A stretch of DNA of 64,000 nt, taken from assembly GCA_963930645.1 (NCBI GenBank), contig OZ005648.1, positions 153,208,535 to 153,272,534 of the forward strand, written 5' to 3'. Below the pieces are notes generated by a model. The model did no database searches and was not told the origin of the DNA. It saw only the letters and a list, made by a program, of their open reading frames with translations. Shown piece after piece: positions 47,354-60,400 of the stretch; position 1 is the first letter of the stretch, and each line of letters opens with the position of its first letter. Source of the DNA: Salticus scenicus. Its lineage: Eukaryota > Arthropoda > Arachnida > Araneae > Salticidae. The position numbers were made by a program, and so were the translations under genes.

Positions 47354-47534
47354 TTTTAATTTATTCTGGAGCATTTTTAGCCCCGCCTTTATTCCATACC
47401 ACTTTTTATTTTCAAGAGTAAATTTTTCTTATCTTATCGTAAATATATATTGGAGAATGTTATTCTAAAAATAAAGTGGTGAGAAATGAAGGCGGGGCAA
47501 AAAATGCTCCGGAATAAATTAAAATAATGGCAAC
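47344..47534. mobile_element. MITE family B, copy 3
   Basis: Ends GTTGCCAACATTTTAATTTA and TAAATTAAAATAATGGCAAC are inverted, with inner GCCCCGCCTTTATT and AATGAAGGCGGGGC. The length is 191 bp. It is close to the copy at 41.4 kb. Confidence 0.85.
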
Positions 47535-48099
47535 TATGCCATTAGCAGTACTAACTTTTCGAATTTTTAAATCAAACTTATCATCATTATTTTAAAATAG
47601 AAATTTGCTATATTCTACGGTTAAAGAAATCAAAAACTGTTAAAGAAAATTTTTTGGTATGAAGTTTTCCAGGGTAACATACACACACACACACACAAAG
47701 GAAAGAATCGTTGTCAACTATGTAATCTACAGGTCATATAAATAAGTTTTACAGCAGAAATTTTAATAAAAATCAAAGTTATATTAGTATGAGATATTTC
47801 TTTATACAAATATGTATTTTTCTGTAATTAAAATTTATGGTGCAAAAACATTTTATCTGACTTGTGGATTATATGCCAGAAAACAAAGATGAGATTTAGT
47901 ACAGAAATTTGTAAAATTTGTAATAAAGCATTGAAACTTTTTTTTTTTTTTTTTTTAATCAAAACTTTTATAGAAACATTCGGTAGCTGGTACTAGAATC
48001 AAAGTATGAATACTTATTTAGAATAATCTCTATAAACAGTGTAAGAATTGACTATACGTAAAATTATTTTATACAGATTTTTTTCCTCTTCTTTTGTTT
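47535..48099. other. AT-rich non-coding DNA
   Basis: A short AC repeat at 47680-47697 and a T run at 47940-47956. No gene is visible. Confidence 0.6.
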
Positions 48100-48425
48100 C
48101 CAGCAATTATTCATTACCTAATGTACATTTGAAAATTCGTTTTCACCTTAAGAGAATTCATAACCGTTAAATTAGTACTCATTTTAAAAATTGATATTTT
48201 TAGTTTTTTAAATTTTAATTTTGAGCTCAAAAATGGGAATTTTCACAAAGTGCTTTTAACTCATTTTTTTAGCCGCAAAATGAAATACTAAATATTTAAA
48301 AAATACATTTTTAGAAAACAAGTACTAATTTAACGAATGTGATTTTTTCTGAACAAGAAAAGGGAGTTAAAAAAGATACATTAGGTAATGAGTAATTATG
48401 GAAATACATTTCACCATAGAATAAC
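48100..48425. mobile_element. Foldback MITE family G, copy 3 (diverged)
   Basis: Arms CCAGCAATTATTCATTACCT and TTAGGTAATGAGTAATTATG are near inverses. The internal order (GTTTTCAC, ACCGTTAAATTAG, ATTTTGAG) parallels copies at 24.3 and 39.2 kb, and ATAGAATAACC survives at the right edge. Confidence 0.6.
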
Positions 48426-49957
48426 CACAAGTAAGTATAGAATATATTTACTCTGTGCGAATAATCTGGGCCACGGCTGTCAGGAAGATTGGTATTGTCT
48501 GCTCTTAATTCATAGTCAAAAATAGATTACACACACAGTAAATAATGCATTTCGGCAAAAAATTAAGTTTTAGATTAAAGAATAAGAAATAAAGATTTTT
48601 CTCATTAAATACTCTTTTGTAATTATAGAGAAAAAAAAAAAAAAAAAAAAAAAACTTAATTTTTGAAACCTAAACAATACAAATATTATTTCCTTAAGAT
48701 ATGGTAATTGGAAACGAAACAAACGTAAAGGGCAAAAAACATAAACTAAATATTCCACACAAATTAATGCGTTTGATAACGGTTACATTGCACCAAATTT
48801 AACAAATTTAAAATTATTATTCTTAAAAACCTCGTCACTGAATCTTAAAAGAAACCTAAACACGAACAGATTATTCTTAAGTGTTTCTCAAAAATTAAGC
48901 GATTCGCAATCAAGAATATTGATTGGTTAAAAATGTTTGTTTTTGCACATGTAATATTTACAAGAACCACATCACTCAGTGTTGTCTTGAGCAGACATAC
49001 AACAAATATTTTCTGAATAAAGAGACGGAGACGTTATTTTTGTCCAAGGAAAACTCTGCTTATCTATTGAAATGGGCGATTCCAGCAGCAAAGCTAACAA
49101 TAGATTTAATGAAGTACGAGGCACCTGCTTTGCATAATTATTCAATCAAAGCTACTTTAGTTGTTCCTCCTCCTACTAACAGAAAGTAGAAAGCAAATGC
49201 CTTTTGTGAGTCGTTGAAGAAAAAGTATAGCTTTGTTCACGCTGATAGATTTCTTTCTCTTTTTTCCTCCTCCTCCCCTCTAACACAGCGTATTATTTGA
49301 GTAATTCTTGGTTTTTCTTATTTTCGCCCTTGCCTACAAATATAATCAGAATGCATTGCAGTTTAAAAGAGTAAAGGGCAAAGATAGAAAGTAATACAGT
49401 TTTCCTAGCAATTTTTACAAATAAAGGTAAAACTAACTTTAAGAATTAAAAGCAAAATCATGGAGACTGCTAAAAAATGTTAGTCTCGAGTTATTTGTAC
49501 GAATTGAAGAAAAGTAAAAGAGTGGAATGCTAAAAACAATGAGAGGTGAAACACAACAAAAATTAGTAATTCAGGATGCTATCGAGGAAACGTAAAAGAA
49601 TATACACTAAATAGTTACTGAAAACATTTTATATCAAATGTGCAAAAAAATATATGCGTGCACAGTAAGCCACTGCTAATTATTAATACATATATATAGA
49701 TAGATATTGATAAAATCAGTCAGTGAAATTTAAGGATTATTAAATATTAACAGTATTCAAACAATTAATTTGATCGAAAATAAAGACCACCAAACCAAAT
49801 AAAAATGGAATAAATTGGAAATGGAAAAATACATATTTGCATTCTAACGTTATCAAGGGCCTGGTAGAACACAAATATGCAAAAGAATGTTTTTCTGTCT
49901 CAAAGATAGCCATAGCTAAGAATATCTTTGATCCGGGCCCGAAATATTCTTTTAAGC

Positions 49958-49993
<36 letters not shown>

Positions 49994-50165
49994 TTTTTTA
50001 AAATAAAACTAATTTTAAAAAGAACTCACCACAAAAAGAGATAAACATATAAAAATTCTGAAACCAATATCACCAATAAATGCAGTAAAATTTCATATAA
50101 GAATCCCTTATACAATAGTAAAGAAATAAGCAACTATCGATATATATGTGCATTGGTGCTCAACG
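48426..50165. other. AT-rich non-coding DNA
   Basis: No gene is supported. An inverted pair AAAGAATG..TCAAAGATA / TATCTTTGA..ATTCTTTTA spans about 49879-49957. A runs occupy 48631-48653 and 49961-49989. The 88-codon plus frame at 48923-49189 has no recognisable domain. Confidence 0.5.
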
Positions 50166-50335
50166 CAGTGTTGCCAGATTGGGGACTTTTTTTATTTAAT
50201 ATCCACCACTAAATTTTAATTGTAACGGTTGCCTAATCACTTCGAAGATTAATCGTCTATTATGTGTATTAAATGTCACTTCTCAAAATTATTGGTGAGA
50301 GTTGAACAAAAAAAGTCCCCAATCTGGCAACACTG
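50166..50335. mobile_element. hAT-like MITE family C, copy 2, with 8-bp target duplication
   Basis: Ends CAGTGTTGCCAGATTGGGGA and TCCCCAATCTGGCAACACTG are perfect over ~20 bp. The 8-bp direct repeat GCTCAACG flanks it (50158-50165, 50336-50343). The CAGTGTTGCCA end and 8-bp duplication are typical of hAT. The length is 170 bp with no ORF. Confidence 0.9.
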
Positions 50336-51839
50336 GCTCAACGGTGAAAAACGTCTCCCCTGACGAGTTTTTTTCGCCGTTCTGAGCTATTCCGAATCGA
50401 AAAATAATCTGTCAAAAAATGTGTTTCAATTGTTTATTCTCTCACTGCTTTTTCGAATCTTTTGTTTTTAGGTTGCAAGTCGTTTTAACGCACATGCAAC
50501 ATTATTTAAAATAGCAACTAATCAATAAGTAAAATTTAATGTTTAAAAAATCGAAAAATACAATCAGTTTTCACAGGTAATTTTAATTTGATGAAACTTC
50601 ATTCTTATTGGTCTATGTGGTTTCAGTGGTCTTAAATATGTTGCTTAGCTTTTACTACGTTTTAAAAATTATTAATATATATATATATATGTCTTTGTAG
50701 TAGGGAAATTATGATTCTTGAATCAATCTTTATAAAATACTGCTATAAATTAGCCATCCAGATAAATTTGTACGTAAAGATAAATTTCAAATACCATTTC
50801 AGATTATGAAATTCCATTATTGCCTTAAAATATTTCATTAGTTGTACTAAATGTTAAACATTTATCTAGTGAATATGAACATTACAATCACTTATTAAAA
50901 AGAATCATTTTGCATGTCATGCATAAACTGTTTCGGCGTATCAAATGTTTAATCTCGAGATAAATTCTTCTTCAACGACCTTAATCCAGTTAGTTTTAAT
51001 TAAGTAATAATTCAAAGCTTGTTCTGGAACAGTTCACGTATAAAGGTCCAGATACCAAGGCCCGTATGCTGGCCTTACGCTTGGGCAGTCTTTAATCGTA
51101 GGAGAGTTCTGGACTTTATCCAATCAGGCTCGAAACACGATAAGTGATAGGATAGAGACCGAAAGGCGAACTGAACGAGGGCTAATATTGGAATAACGTT
51201 GTCCGCTTATTAGTTATGGTGGTCAAACACCAAGCTATAGTTATTGAGTCCGGTGAAAATTAGATTTCGCCACAAATTGCAGATATGAAAATAGCCTCTC
51301 TGAAGGCAAATTAGGTCATAGTGCAGAGTTTCATGAGAACCAAAGGAATGATGATTGATGAATCGCAATGTAACATCAGTCAGCCTTGATTATTGCAGTT
51401 ACTACATTCCACAGAATGAGGTACAAGCAAATCAGTATATTATTATTAACAAATGCCTAAACTAATTCTGAGTAAATTATGAAGTGTTTTAATTATACAA
51501 TTAAGTTTAAAGAAGATTCGGCAACTGAATGATAATTTTAAAACAATTAAAATACTTTTACGGGGGAAATAAGCAAGTACATGAAAGTATGTATGAGAGC
51601 ATTTTCGGCTTGCTAGACGTTGATACAGAAGTGTATCAGATAATGCAGTGAAATATCACTTATATGATTAAAATATACTTTCCCGAATAAAATTTTATTT
51701 ATTTATTATTATTTTTTTTTTTTAAATATTCCTAACAATATACAATTCAGAATAATCCTTGATAACATGTTACAAGAAATTATACAAGTTTTTCGATTAA
51801 ATTGTCAAAATTACTTTAGGGGAAAAAATAATTCTACGC

Positions 51840-51872
<33 letters not shown>

Positions 51873-52198
51873 CGCTGCCATATTGAAATTTTAATACATC
51901 ATTTATGAATAGTATTTTGCAGTTTGAATTACATTTAAATGTAAACCATATAAAGGGTGATAAAAATACTATAATGGTTCGATTATGCAAATAAAATAGA
52001 TTAATTTTTTTAATTGCCCTCGAAAAATTTAAATTATGTGTTCCGATTCCTGATGGAATTTCCTTATTAAAAAAGCTTTTAAAACTGTAAAATTTAAAAA
52101 AAAAAAAAAAACATAGATGATTAATTTAAGCGTTACATCATTTACCGGTATATTTTTCACAATAAATATTCATTAATACTTGAATATATACGTAAGCA
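50336..52198. other. Non-coding DNA with a more complex stretch
   Basis: Mostly AT-rich. Positions about 51040-51420 have balanced composition and low repetitiveness, but no long frame or RNA gene that I recognise. A (TAA)n repeat spans 51841-51870. Confidence 0.5.
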
Positions 52199-52395
52199 GA
52201 ATTGTCGACTTTTATAATTTATTCCAAAGAATTCTTAGTATCTGCCATATTTTTTTTAACCACAATTTGTGAAGAGTAAATTTCTTCTTATTTAATCGTA
52301 ATTACATATTGAAGAAAATTAATCTACAAGAAATGTGTTGAAGAAAATGGCGTTACAAACAATACTCCCGAATAAATTATAAAAGTTGGCAACTC
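52199..52395. mobile_element. MITE family B, copy 4
   Basis: CGACTTTTATAATTTATTCC and GAATAAATTATAAAAGTTGG are inverted. The inner TAGTATCTGCCAT and ATGGCGTTACAAACAATACT blocks follow the family plan, without the GGCGGGGC variant. Confidence 0.7.
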
Positions 52396-52434
52396 TGGGT
52401 AAGTTTCAATATTTTATTGGAAACAAGAAGGATT

Positions 52435-52437
<3 letters not shown>

Positions 52438-52480
<43 letters not shown>

Positions 52481-52540
52481 GTACACATATATATATATGA
52501 ATAAATAGATAGAGAGGGAGAGAGAGAGAGAGAGAGAGAA
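52438..52540. repeat. Compound AT then AG microsatellite
   Basis: AT repeat at 52438-52498 with minor breaks, followed by AG repeat at about 52509-52539. Confidence 0.9.
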
Positions 52541-53144
52541 GAATAAACAATTTTTCCGCATTCCTCGTGCTAACCTCCTTTCCAGATAGAAATAAAAGAA
52601 ATATATTTAGACTACTGATAAAACACCTGAACAGTAAGCCTTTTATCAGTTGCATACAAGTGACCGATAAGTCAACACCAAAATCGGCACTTTGGAACTA
52701 CAGATGCCAACACGCTATGCATTACAAGTATTATTCAATAAAATTTGTTTATCGAAAGAAATAGAGTTCTCAAAAGAGTTTAGATATAAGATTGAAAAAG
52801 CTCACTATTGATTATCGTTACAGATACATCTTGAAGTATACGAAATATCGCTCAAAGAGTTTTGGAGATTAAATTTGCGAATTCAATATGGTATTTTGTT
52901 GAAGAATTTATCTACTACAGTATGAAACAAACAAACATGTATATTACGAACAAAACATGTATTTAAAAAAAAAAAAAAACAAGAAAGAAAGAAAAGAAAA
53001 GAAAGAAAGAAAGAAAAAAAAATAGTGCTTAAGTACTTAACTTAGGACGATTTTTTAAAGATAAAAAAAAAAAATAGAAAAATGTGCACATCACTTTAAT
53101 ATCAGTAATTAATGAGATATTAGTGTCAAAAAAAGGTCAGAACC

Positions 53145-53175
<31 letters not shown>

Positions 53176-54656
53176 CCGAGAAAGAGAGAGAAGTATTTTC
53201 TATCATCTTTGTTTTCTCTAAAGTAGATTCTTTAAGTAATATGTAAATTAATCATAATACGGGTTCATATTATTCAATCAGAAACAGCGACAACATGCTT
53301 TAAAATCCTTTTTCGGCAAAAATTCGGATTTATGTAGCGTCTAGTGCCATAGAGTGAAATTAAGTATATAAGTTCGATCTTTTAAAGTACCATTGACATA
53401 TTTTATAAATCTATTTTATACGATTTTTCAATCTAATAGGACTTTAAATTGTCCTTGTTGGAGAAAGGGGTTAAAAAAAATAAATAAATAAATAAATAAA
53501 TAAATAACTAGACATGAAGATATTACTCTGTTTAGCGAAAGAATATTTTATCTAAAGAGAAATTAACATGTACTTTATAATCATACAGACTTCATTAAGA
53601 AATAATTAAAAATAACTATTTAAGTATGCTGGATATATATATATATATGTGTGTGTGTAATTATTAGAATAACATCCCCAGTTTGATTAAAATATTTTTG
53701 AAATTAAAGAAATCTCATTAAAAAAAAAAAAAAAGAAGAAGAAGCAAAGTACTATAGTACATACCTCTTTATTTTTCTTAGTTGTTTCTACTTTTAAAAA
53801 TTAATACACAGTTTAGTGAAACTGAGTAAAAATACAGAATGAGGGATAATGAGATTAACAGAAATGCAATATGTCTCATACGCATGAAAAAATTTTAATA
53901 GTAATAATAATAATCGTAATAATAAGCTAAATACTACAGTAACAACTTCTTTATTTTCGTTACTTATTTATACTTTTAAAACACATTCTCAATTGTAGTG
54001 AAACTACTGCAAAATATAGTTTTTATTATTTATTCATTTTTTTATCTCAAATTAATTATTATGATGCAAAATGTTACACAATTTCAATTAAACAAACCTC
54101 GTTTTGTTTAATAAATACCTCAACTTAACAATCATTTATTGAATTTGTCTGCTCCAAGTCTAGAACATTGACATATATATTAATGATTTCGATAAGCGCC
54201 TTTATGTCTTTTTCGATGTTTTAGGGTAAGATGAGAAAAAATTTTTGGTGTAAGATGCTGGCAGTTTTACATTGAGAAAAGATTCCTGGTTGTCTTCTTT
54301 TTTGTTTATGTTACATTTGGACAATTATTTTAGAAAATAATAATAATAATAACAAATAATAATATTTTGTTTCAGTTCTGGCTATACCAATCACGTATTT
54401 TAAAATCTATATAAATATTTCTGTAATGTGGACCAGTTACGGTTAATTTTTTTTGGAAACGATACGATAGTGTCTATTTAATAAAATATGTGAGGATTAA
54501 AAAAATATTGATACGTGGATAATATTTAAGCAAACGGACTCAGTTCAATAATCTAGAAAAATGACGATTTTCGTTTGATAAGATCATTTTATAGAAAAAT
54601 GTATTTTTAAAAGTTACATCTTTGCAATCATTGCAAGTGTCATTTAAACCTAGTAA
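52541..54656. other. AT-rich non-coding DNA
   Basis: No gene. Simple repeats include GAAA-type sequence at 52980-53020, A runs near 53145-53172, AAAT at 53480-53507 and GT near 53648-53658. Confidence 0.6.
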
Positions 54657-54826
54657 CAGTGTCGCCAAATCTGGCGGATTTTTTATTCAATAATCATCAA
54701 TAATTTTTAGATGTGATATTTGATATACATAATACACTCTCAATCTTAGAAATGATTAAGTAAACGTTGTAATTAAAAATTATTGGTGATTATTGAATAA
54801 AAAATCCGCCAGATCTGGCAACGCGG
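54657..54826. mobile_element. hAT-like MITE family C, copy 3
   Basis: Ends CAGTGTCGCCAAATCTGGCG and CGCCAGATCTGGCAACGCGG are near inverses, followed by GATTTTTTATTCAATAATCA in both arms. Flanks CCTAGTAA and ACTAGTAA match at 7 of 8 bases, consistent with an 8-bp target duplication. The length is 170 bp. Confidence 0.85.
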
Positions 54827-57231
54827 ACTAGTAATACTTTAAACATGTAAACAAAATGTGAAATTTTGTCATAAATTGATTAAAAAACGCAACAGCAAAA
54901 AAGTATAATAAAAACAGTTACTCGGTTTTTTAACAAAAAATTATGCCAAAATATAAAAGGCATCGTCAACATGGCACCAAAAATGTAAAAGTTGCCCTGG
55001 AGGTCCTATACTAAAGTACTGCCTGGGGAAATATGAAAACTGGGTCATCAAAAATTATATTTTATTTTAAAGCTCTTTTTTTTTTAATGATTTTGGTTTC
55101 ACACTATCGCACAACATTAATTTGGTTCTAATGATAATTTGGCTCCTCGTGAATTAAAATTTAAATAAGGTGGTGAAACTGGTGTAAGATTTATGAGTTT
55201 CGAATTTTAAAGGTAAATAAGAATGCGAAAATTTCGCGCGGGTTTGTTGGCAAATGTATAATGCTTCAGAAAAATGTGTGTTTTACACTGAAATGCCATA
55301 AGCCATGTTACCCCAAGATTGGGTTTAACGAAAACTTTTTTTTTTTTTTTCTTTCAAGGTTTTAATAATAAGTTATACATATTTTTAATATATGTACTTA
55401 AAAGTTTAAATTTTTCCAAGAAATCAATAAATAACAAATACAGCCAAAAAAGTATTTTACAGAAATAATAAACAAAAACTACTGCATCTTCCCCCAATCT
55501 GCGCTATTGAAATAAGCTTTTAAACTTTGTTATTATGAGGATAAGTTATGCTTGGGATGGTTTAAATAAATAAATCTCAAATTAAAATTACTTCCTAATC
55601 GATCCTCTCACAAACAAAATTTTTCATTGGGACTTTCTGAAGATACGCAAAAGTACATTGTATATACATAAATATGCATATACATATGGGCATACTTAAA
55701 ATTTGATGGAAGTCTAATATTAAAACTTAAATAAAACATTTTTCATTGGGACGAAAAGTAAAAACTAAACATACTAGAATCAGTGAGAGAAAATATGAAA
55801 ATAATATTTCCATAACAATTCGTTATAGCAATTTATGAGCCGGTCTGAAAGATATAGATCTATACCTTAGAATATTCAAGTCATGTAAACAAGCCAATTC
55901 CACAATAGAAATTACCCTGAATACTATTCACATATGCAAGATCTTGACCACGTAAGAGTAGAGGATAAACATGGATATTCCATGTACATGAAAGGAGGAT
56001 ACATATATGGAAAGCTGTGGTCAAATTATCAAGTTAGAAAGTTATACATCTGGACTACTTGAACATCTATGTTACACCGATACTGTAATAATGGGTGTGC
56101 TATACTCAGAGAAACCGGCATACATGGCTGAGCATCATTCTAATTATTCCTAAGCATCTAATTATCCCTCATACGGCAAGAGATGAAAACCCTCATCTCC
56201 CATTTAGGGTTTGCAAGTAATAGTTCCCTCTCTTTCGAGTATACTTTAGATAAAAGGGATAACACACATGAATCATGCTGAATAACTTTCCTAATAAGTC
56301 TTGCGGGTGATGAATGTTACAAATAACGCTTTGTGAATGCTCATGAATCTTGCAAAGCTGTTATTTTGGAAAAGTTTCATCTTATTAACGTACGAGAACT
56401 TTTGTATACAAATATTAGATATAACATCTCCCCTTCTTTCTCATCTACCTTTCTCATACAAGTTTTTCGCTCGCTTCCTGAATTTTTTATTTCTTTTCAT
56501 TACGGCGAGAAACCTATTTCTTTCAAACAAGACAGACTAAAAGAAAACGGTTTTTCTTTCTTTGATTTTTTTTTTTTTCTTCTCTTTGGCATAAAATTAA
56601 AAAAATACATTAAAACTAAAATTGAGAGAAAACGAGAGAAAGAATTTTTAATAAATTAATATAATAACCTTTGCAAACGTACTCAATTTCATATTTTAAG
56701 GTGAAGAATCAGTTTATTTTTAAATATTTATTATTTATATTTTACTCTTTTGCATATTTTAATGAAAAAATCACTATTATATTAAATTATATACAATAAT
56801 TATTTCAAATGAGAGAAAATTACGTTATTTGATAAAAAGAAGCTTTAACATTGAATGAAATCAAATTTGAAGATATAAATTTAATTCAGATACCTGCAAA
56901 CATGAGTTTTTGAGATTTTGTCCTGCTTTTGGAAAAATTTCGAAGCATTTTTATGAATATAGGAAAGTTTTTTGCACTAAATTAAAATCTGAAAAAAAGA
57001 CAGATTTATATAACAACAAGAGAAGTATTTCTTTGAAACAGTAAAAAAGCGTCGTTACCATGACTACCTTGAATACAGCAGAAAGTCCAGCAACATACGG
57101 AGAAAAAAAAAAAAAAATCTTGTCTATAGGTAAGTTTAGGACAGAATTATAAATTTCAGTTTTTCATTTAATCATTTTTGTGCTATTGACATTTCATAAA
57201 ATAGTTCATAAATTGTGGTAGTTAACTGTTA
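54827..57231. other. Non-coding DNA with a complex stretch
   Basis: No gene is supported. TTTTTCATTGGGAC occurs twice (about 55620, 55739). Positions 55840-56330 are less AT-rich and non-repetitive but carry stops in all frames. Confidence 0.45.
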
Positions 57232-57470
57232 ATGGCCTCACCAGTTGCCGGGCGGTTCTGCGCTCAAAGCTGATAGACGAGAAGTACCAGGTTTGATCCC
57301 AGGTCATGCTCGTGGACCTAACTGTTCACAGTTTTCCGTTGTTTTCTCCGAAACTCGTGTAAATACGGGCTAAGACCCCTTAGAAAGACCCAGGGGCATA
57401 GAATCCTCGTGAAGTCAATCGACATTAATCCGAAATCCCAAATGCTAATTGTTAATTAATTTATAACGGG
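57232..57470 (+). repeat. SINE family S, copy 2
   Basis: The head has a B-box-like AGGTTTGATCCCAGG near 57290 and a GCGGTTCTGCGCTCAAAGC stretch upstream. The body, GTTTTCTCCGAAACTCGTGT.. and GTGAAGTCAATCGACATTAA, is shared in inverse with 38000-38245. It ends near an (AAATA)n tail at 57518-57540. It is non-autonomous and mobilised by a LINE elsewhere, as for SINEs generally. Confidence 0.7.
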
Positions 57471-60400
57471 TACTATTGTAAATTCCTAACCAACGGTAGT
57501 TGATGAATTTGAAAAAAATAAATAAATAAATAAAATAAAAAATAAATTTTCGTTACCCAAAGGAATGTAGTCCCATGCAAAATTAATAATAATATTATGG
57601 TATTTATTTCACTAAAGAAACAATATTTAAGGAAACTATTTTAAAGAGCGATTTAAATAACACAAAGAAACAAAAAAAGAAAAAAGAAAAGAAAAGAAAA
57701 CGAAAACACGCAAGGAATATCATAAGTTTGGGTTAAACACCAATGGCGAGGTCATAAAAATGTTCACGTCACCAAATAACAAGTAAAAAAAAAAAAAAAA
57801 TTACGATTTTACTTACGATTTCCATGAAAAGGTTTGCACTACTACATGTCTCAAAACAGTTTATAAAATATTTCTTATCTATACAGGAAAGTAAAACTTT
57901 AATCATGAAATACAATTAAAAGAATTTATTCAGAAAAAACTACAAACCATCAGACCGTTATGGAACGCAAAAGTGCATCGGTATGTTTTCTTTTCTTTTC
58001 TTTTTCTTTAATTAAAACAGTGTCCCAATTCTCTCATTTGTATTTTAGTAACAATGAATGCAGTTATTATTTAATTACACCAGATTGAAAAATGTCCGGC
58101 CTGAACATGGATTAAAAATTAAAGAAAAAATAAATAAAATAAAATAAAGGCCGCGCAATGAATTCTTCTTGACAATATGTCACTTCACTGCCTTCAACCG
58201 TGACGGTATAATCCTATAATCTTTCTACTTGCGCAAACCACGTGCACGCCCGGGCAGATTATTCATTGATGCAGAAGTTAAGTAAGGACAGATCATAATG
58301 CTTTGTAAGCATATTTATTAAAATGGCAATACGCATTTCATAAAAGTTAGTTATTAATATTTCTGTAAAGCAAAACCACATCTCTAATATCAAAATGAAT
58401 TTTTTTTTTTTTTTTTTTGTTTAAGTTAAAGCAATTATAATTGTAATAGTCTTTTACATAGTTATTGTTATCTTATAACTGATAGCTAAAAATAATGTAG
58501 AATAAAATCTAACTATTACACAGGATGTTAAAAAAAAAAAAAAAAAAAAAAAAACTTTAAAAATATTATTATAGATAAAATATTAGAAGAAAGCAAGAAA
58601 ATGCATAATTTCAAGATATAACGATTTTTTTTTTTTTCCCATTTTATTATTCTATGTAGGATCCTCGTATATCTCAAAAGAACTCTTGTTATATAACCCG
58701 GCATAACTCCAAAAAACTCTTCACATAACCTCATAAATTAATATCTCTTAGCATTTTTTTTTTTTTTTTTTTTTTTTAAGTGGCAAGTGTTCATATGATG
58801 AGATTTAGGCGGTCATTTTGGTGGGGATCATTCGTGGTGGGGCATTGATCGGTTGCCCCACCACGACCAATCCAAAGATTGAGAGGTCTGCACTTATATA
58901 ATAACCTAAGATAATGGTGGGAATCGGAGGGGGAGAGGGGGTGGCTAACAGAAGAATAAAGGTATCAAACCGGCATTCAAATAAAGAAAGATACAATAAA
59001 TTTATAAAACTGTTTTCGCATGTTTCGTACATATATTTAAAAAATAATCGAGGCCATATTTCTCCATTCTCCACATTTTTGTAGCAAAGAAGTCAATGAA
59101 AAGATCATAAGTAAAATCATAGATGCTAAAATATTTTAACTAAATTTAAAATATGAGTATATAAAAGGACTCCTCGATGCCGTTAAAGCAAATGGCTGAA
59201 CCATAGACAATTTCTGTGATAATTTGAAAAGATGTTATCGATTTTTTTTTTTTTTTTTTTTTTCGTTTTTCTTTTCTTTTAAGAGAATGTCAAATGTGTC
59301 GAGCAGAAGGAGAACGATAAAGTAACCAGTAGTGCTCCAACTTTAACGCATCTTAAAAACTAAAATTCAAGTCATAATTAACATCGTAAAAGAATTACAT
59401 TTTATACCATTATATATATATATATATACATATATCAAAGTGCACATAAATAAAATTTAATATAACTTATAAATCCTTGACAGAACTCTGCTAGAAATTT
59501 TTGTCTGAAGCATCAACTGTATTAAAAGTTTTCCTACAAACTGTTTTCAGCATTTAGTAAAAACTACGTAACACTATGTTACGAATAAAATATAACTTAA
59601 ATTATTAACATCAAAAGAATTTGAAAAAACCTTCATTCAGTAGCAAGGTTTTATTTTTATTTATTTTTATTTTTTTATGTGTGTCTGTGCGTGTGCGCGC
59701 GTAAGTGCCATGTTAACGACACTTGAGCAATAACAATGTAACCATTAACCAAGTCAAGCATTAAAAATGACATCCCATTCTTCTTGCTTATCACCAAAAG
59801 CCCAAGAACATTCTACTAACACATTAACAGTTTTGCTTCCTGAATATTTACAGCTATTCAAATGCACCTGAGGGATCTGTGGTGTAGACGCACAATCATT
59901 TTCATAAAAAAAACTTTCATTATAATGAAAAATTCATACCACAGATTATTTACAGTCATTTAAAGTCGCACCGTTATATTTATATGTTACTTATTTATTT
60001 ATTCTTATTAAAAAATGCTGTTTTAAAAAATGCAAAGTATCTAAAACGTCGCTTAAAAATAAATAAATAAAATAAAAAAATCCCCAAAAGAAGTTGCATC
60101 TTCCGAAAAATATATATTTAAAATTTTCCATTCTATTTCCGGAGCAATAAACGAGCGAAGCTGCCCTTTTATAAAAGATAAACGAAAGCCATTTTCAATT
60201 CGAACAACGAGAAAATGATTTAAAATGAAAACGTTTCTTTGTAAATTGTTTGGTATCTAGCAGTCTTGCCAGGTCAATGTTACAGGAACTGTCACATACA
60301 TCCAGGTATAAATTATTTTCTACAGCTCAGTTAGAAGAAGGTGTGGGTGGAGTGGGGCAAGGGGGAGTTAATGTGGAATTGCTTCCAAAGCGCTAAACGA

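Noticed and set aside
56333..56659. 108-codon plus-strand frame
   Set aside because: Phe/Ile/Lys-rich with a T-run-encoded Phe stretch, no domain and no splice context.
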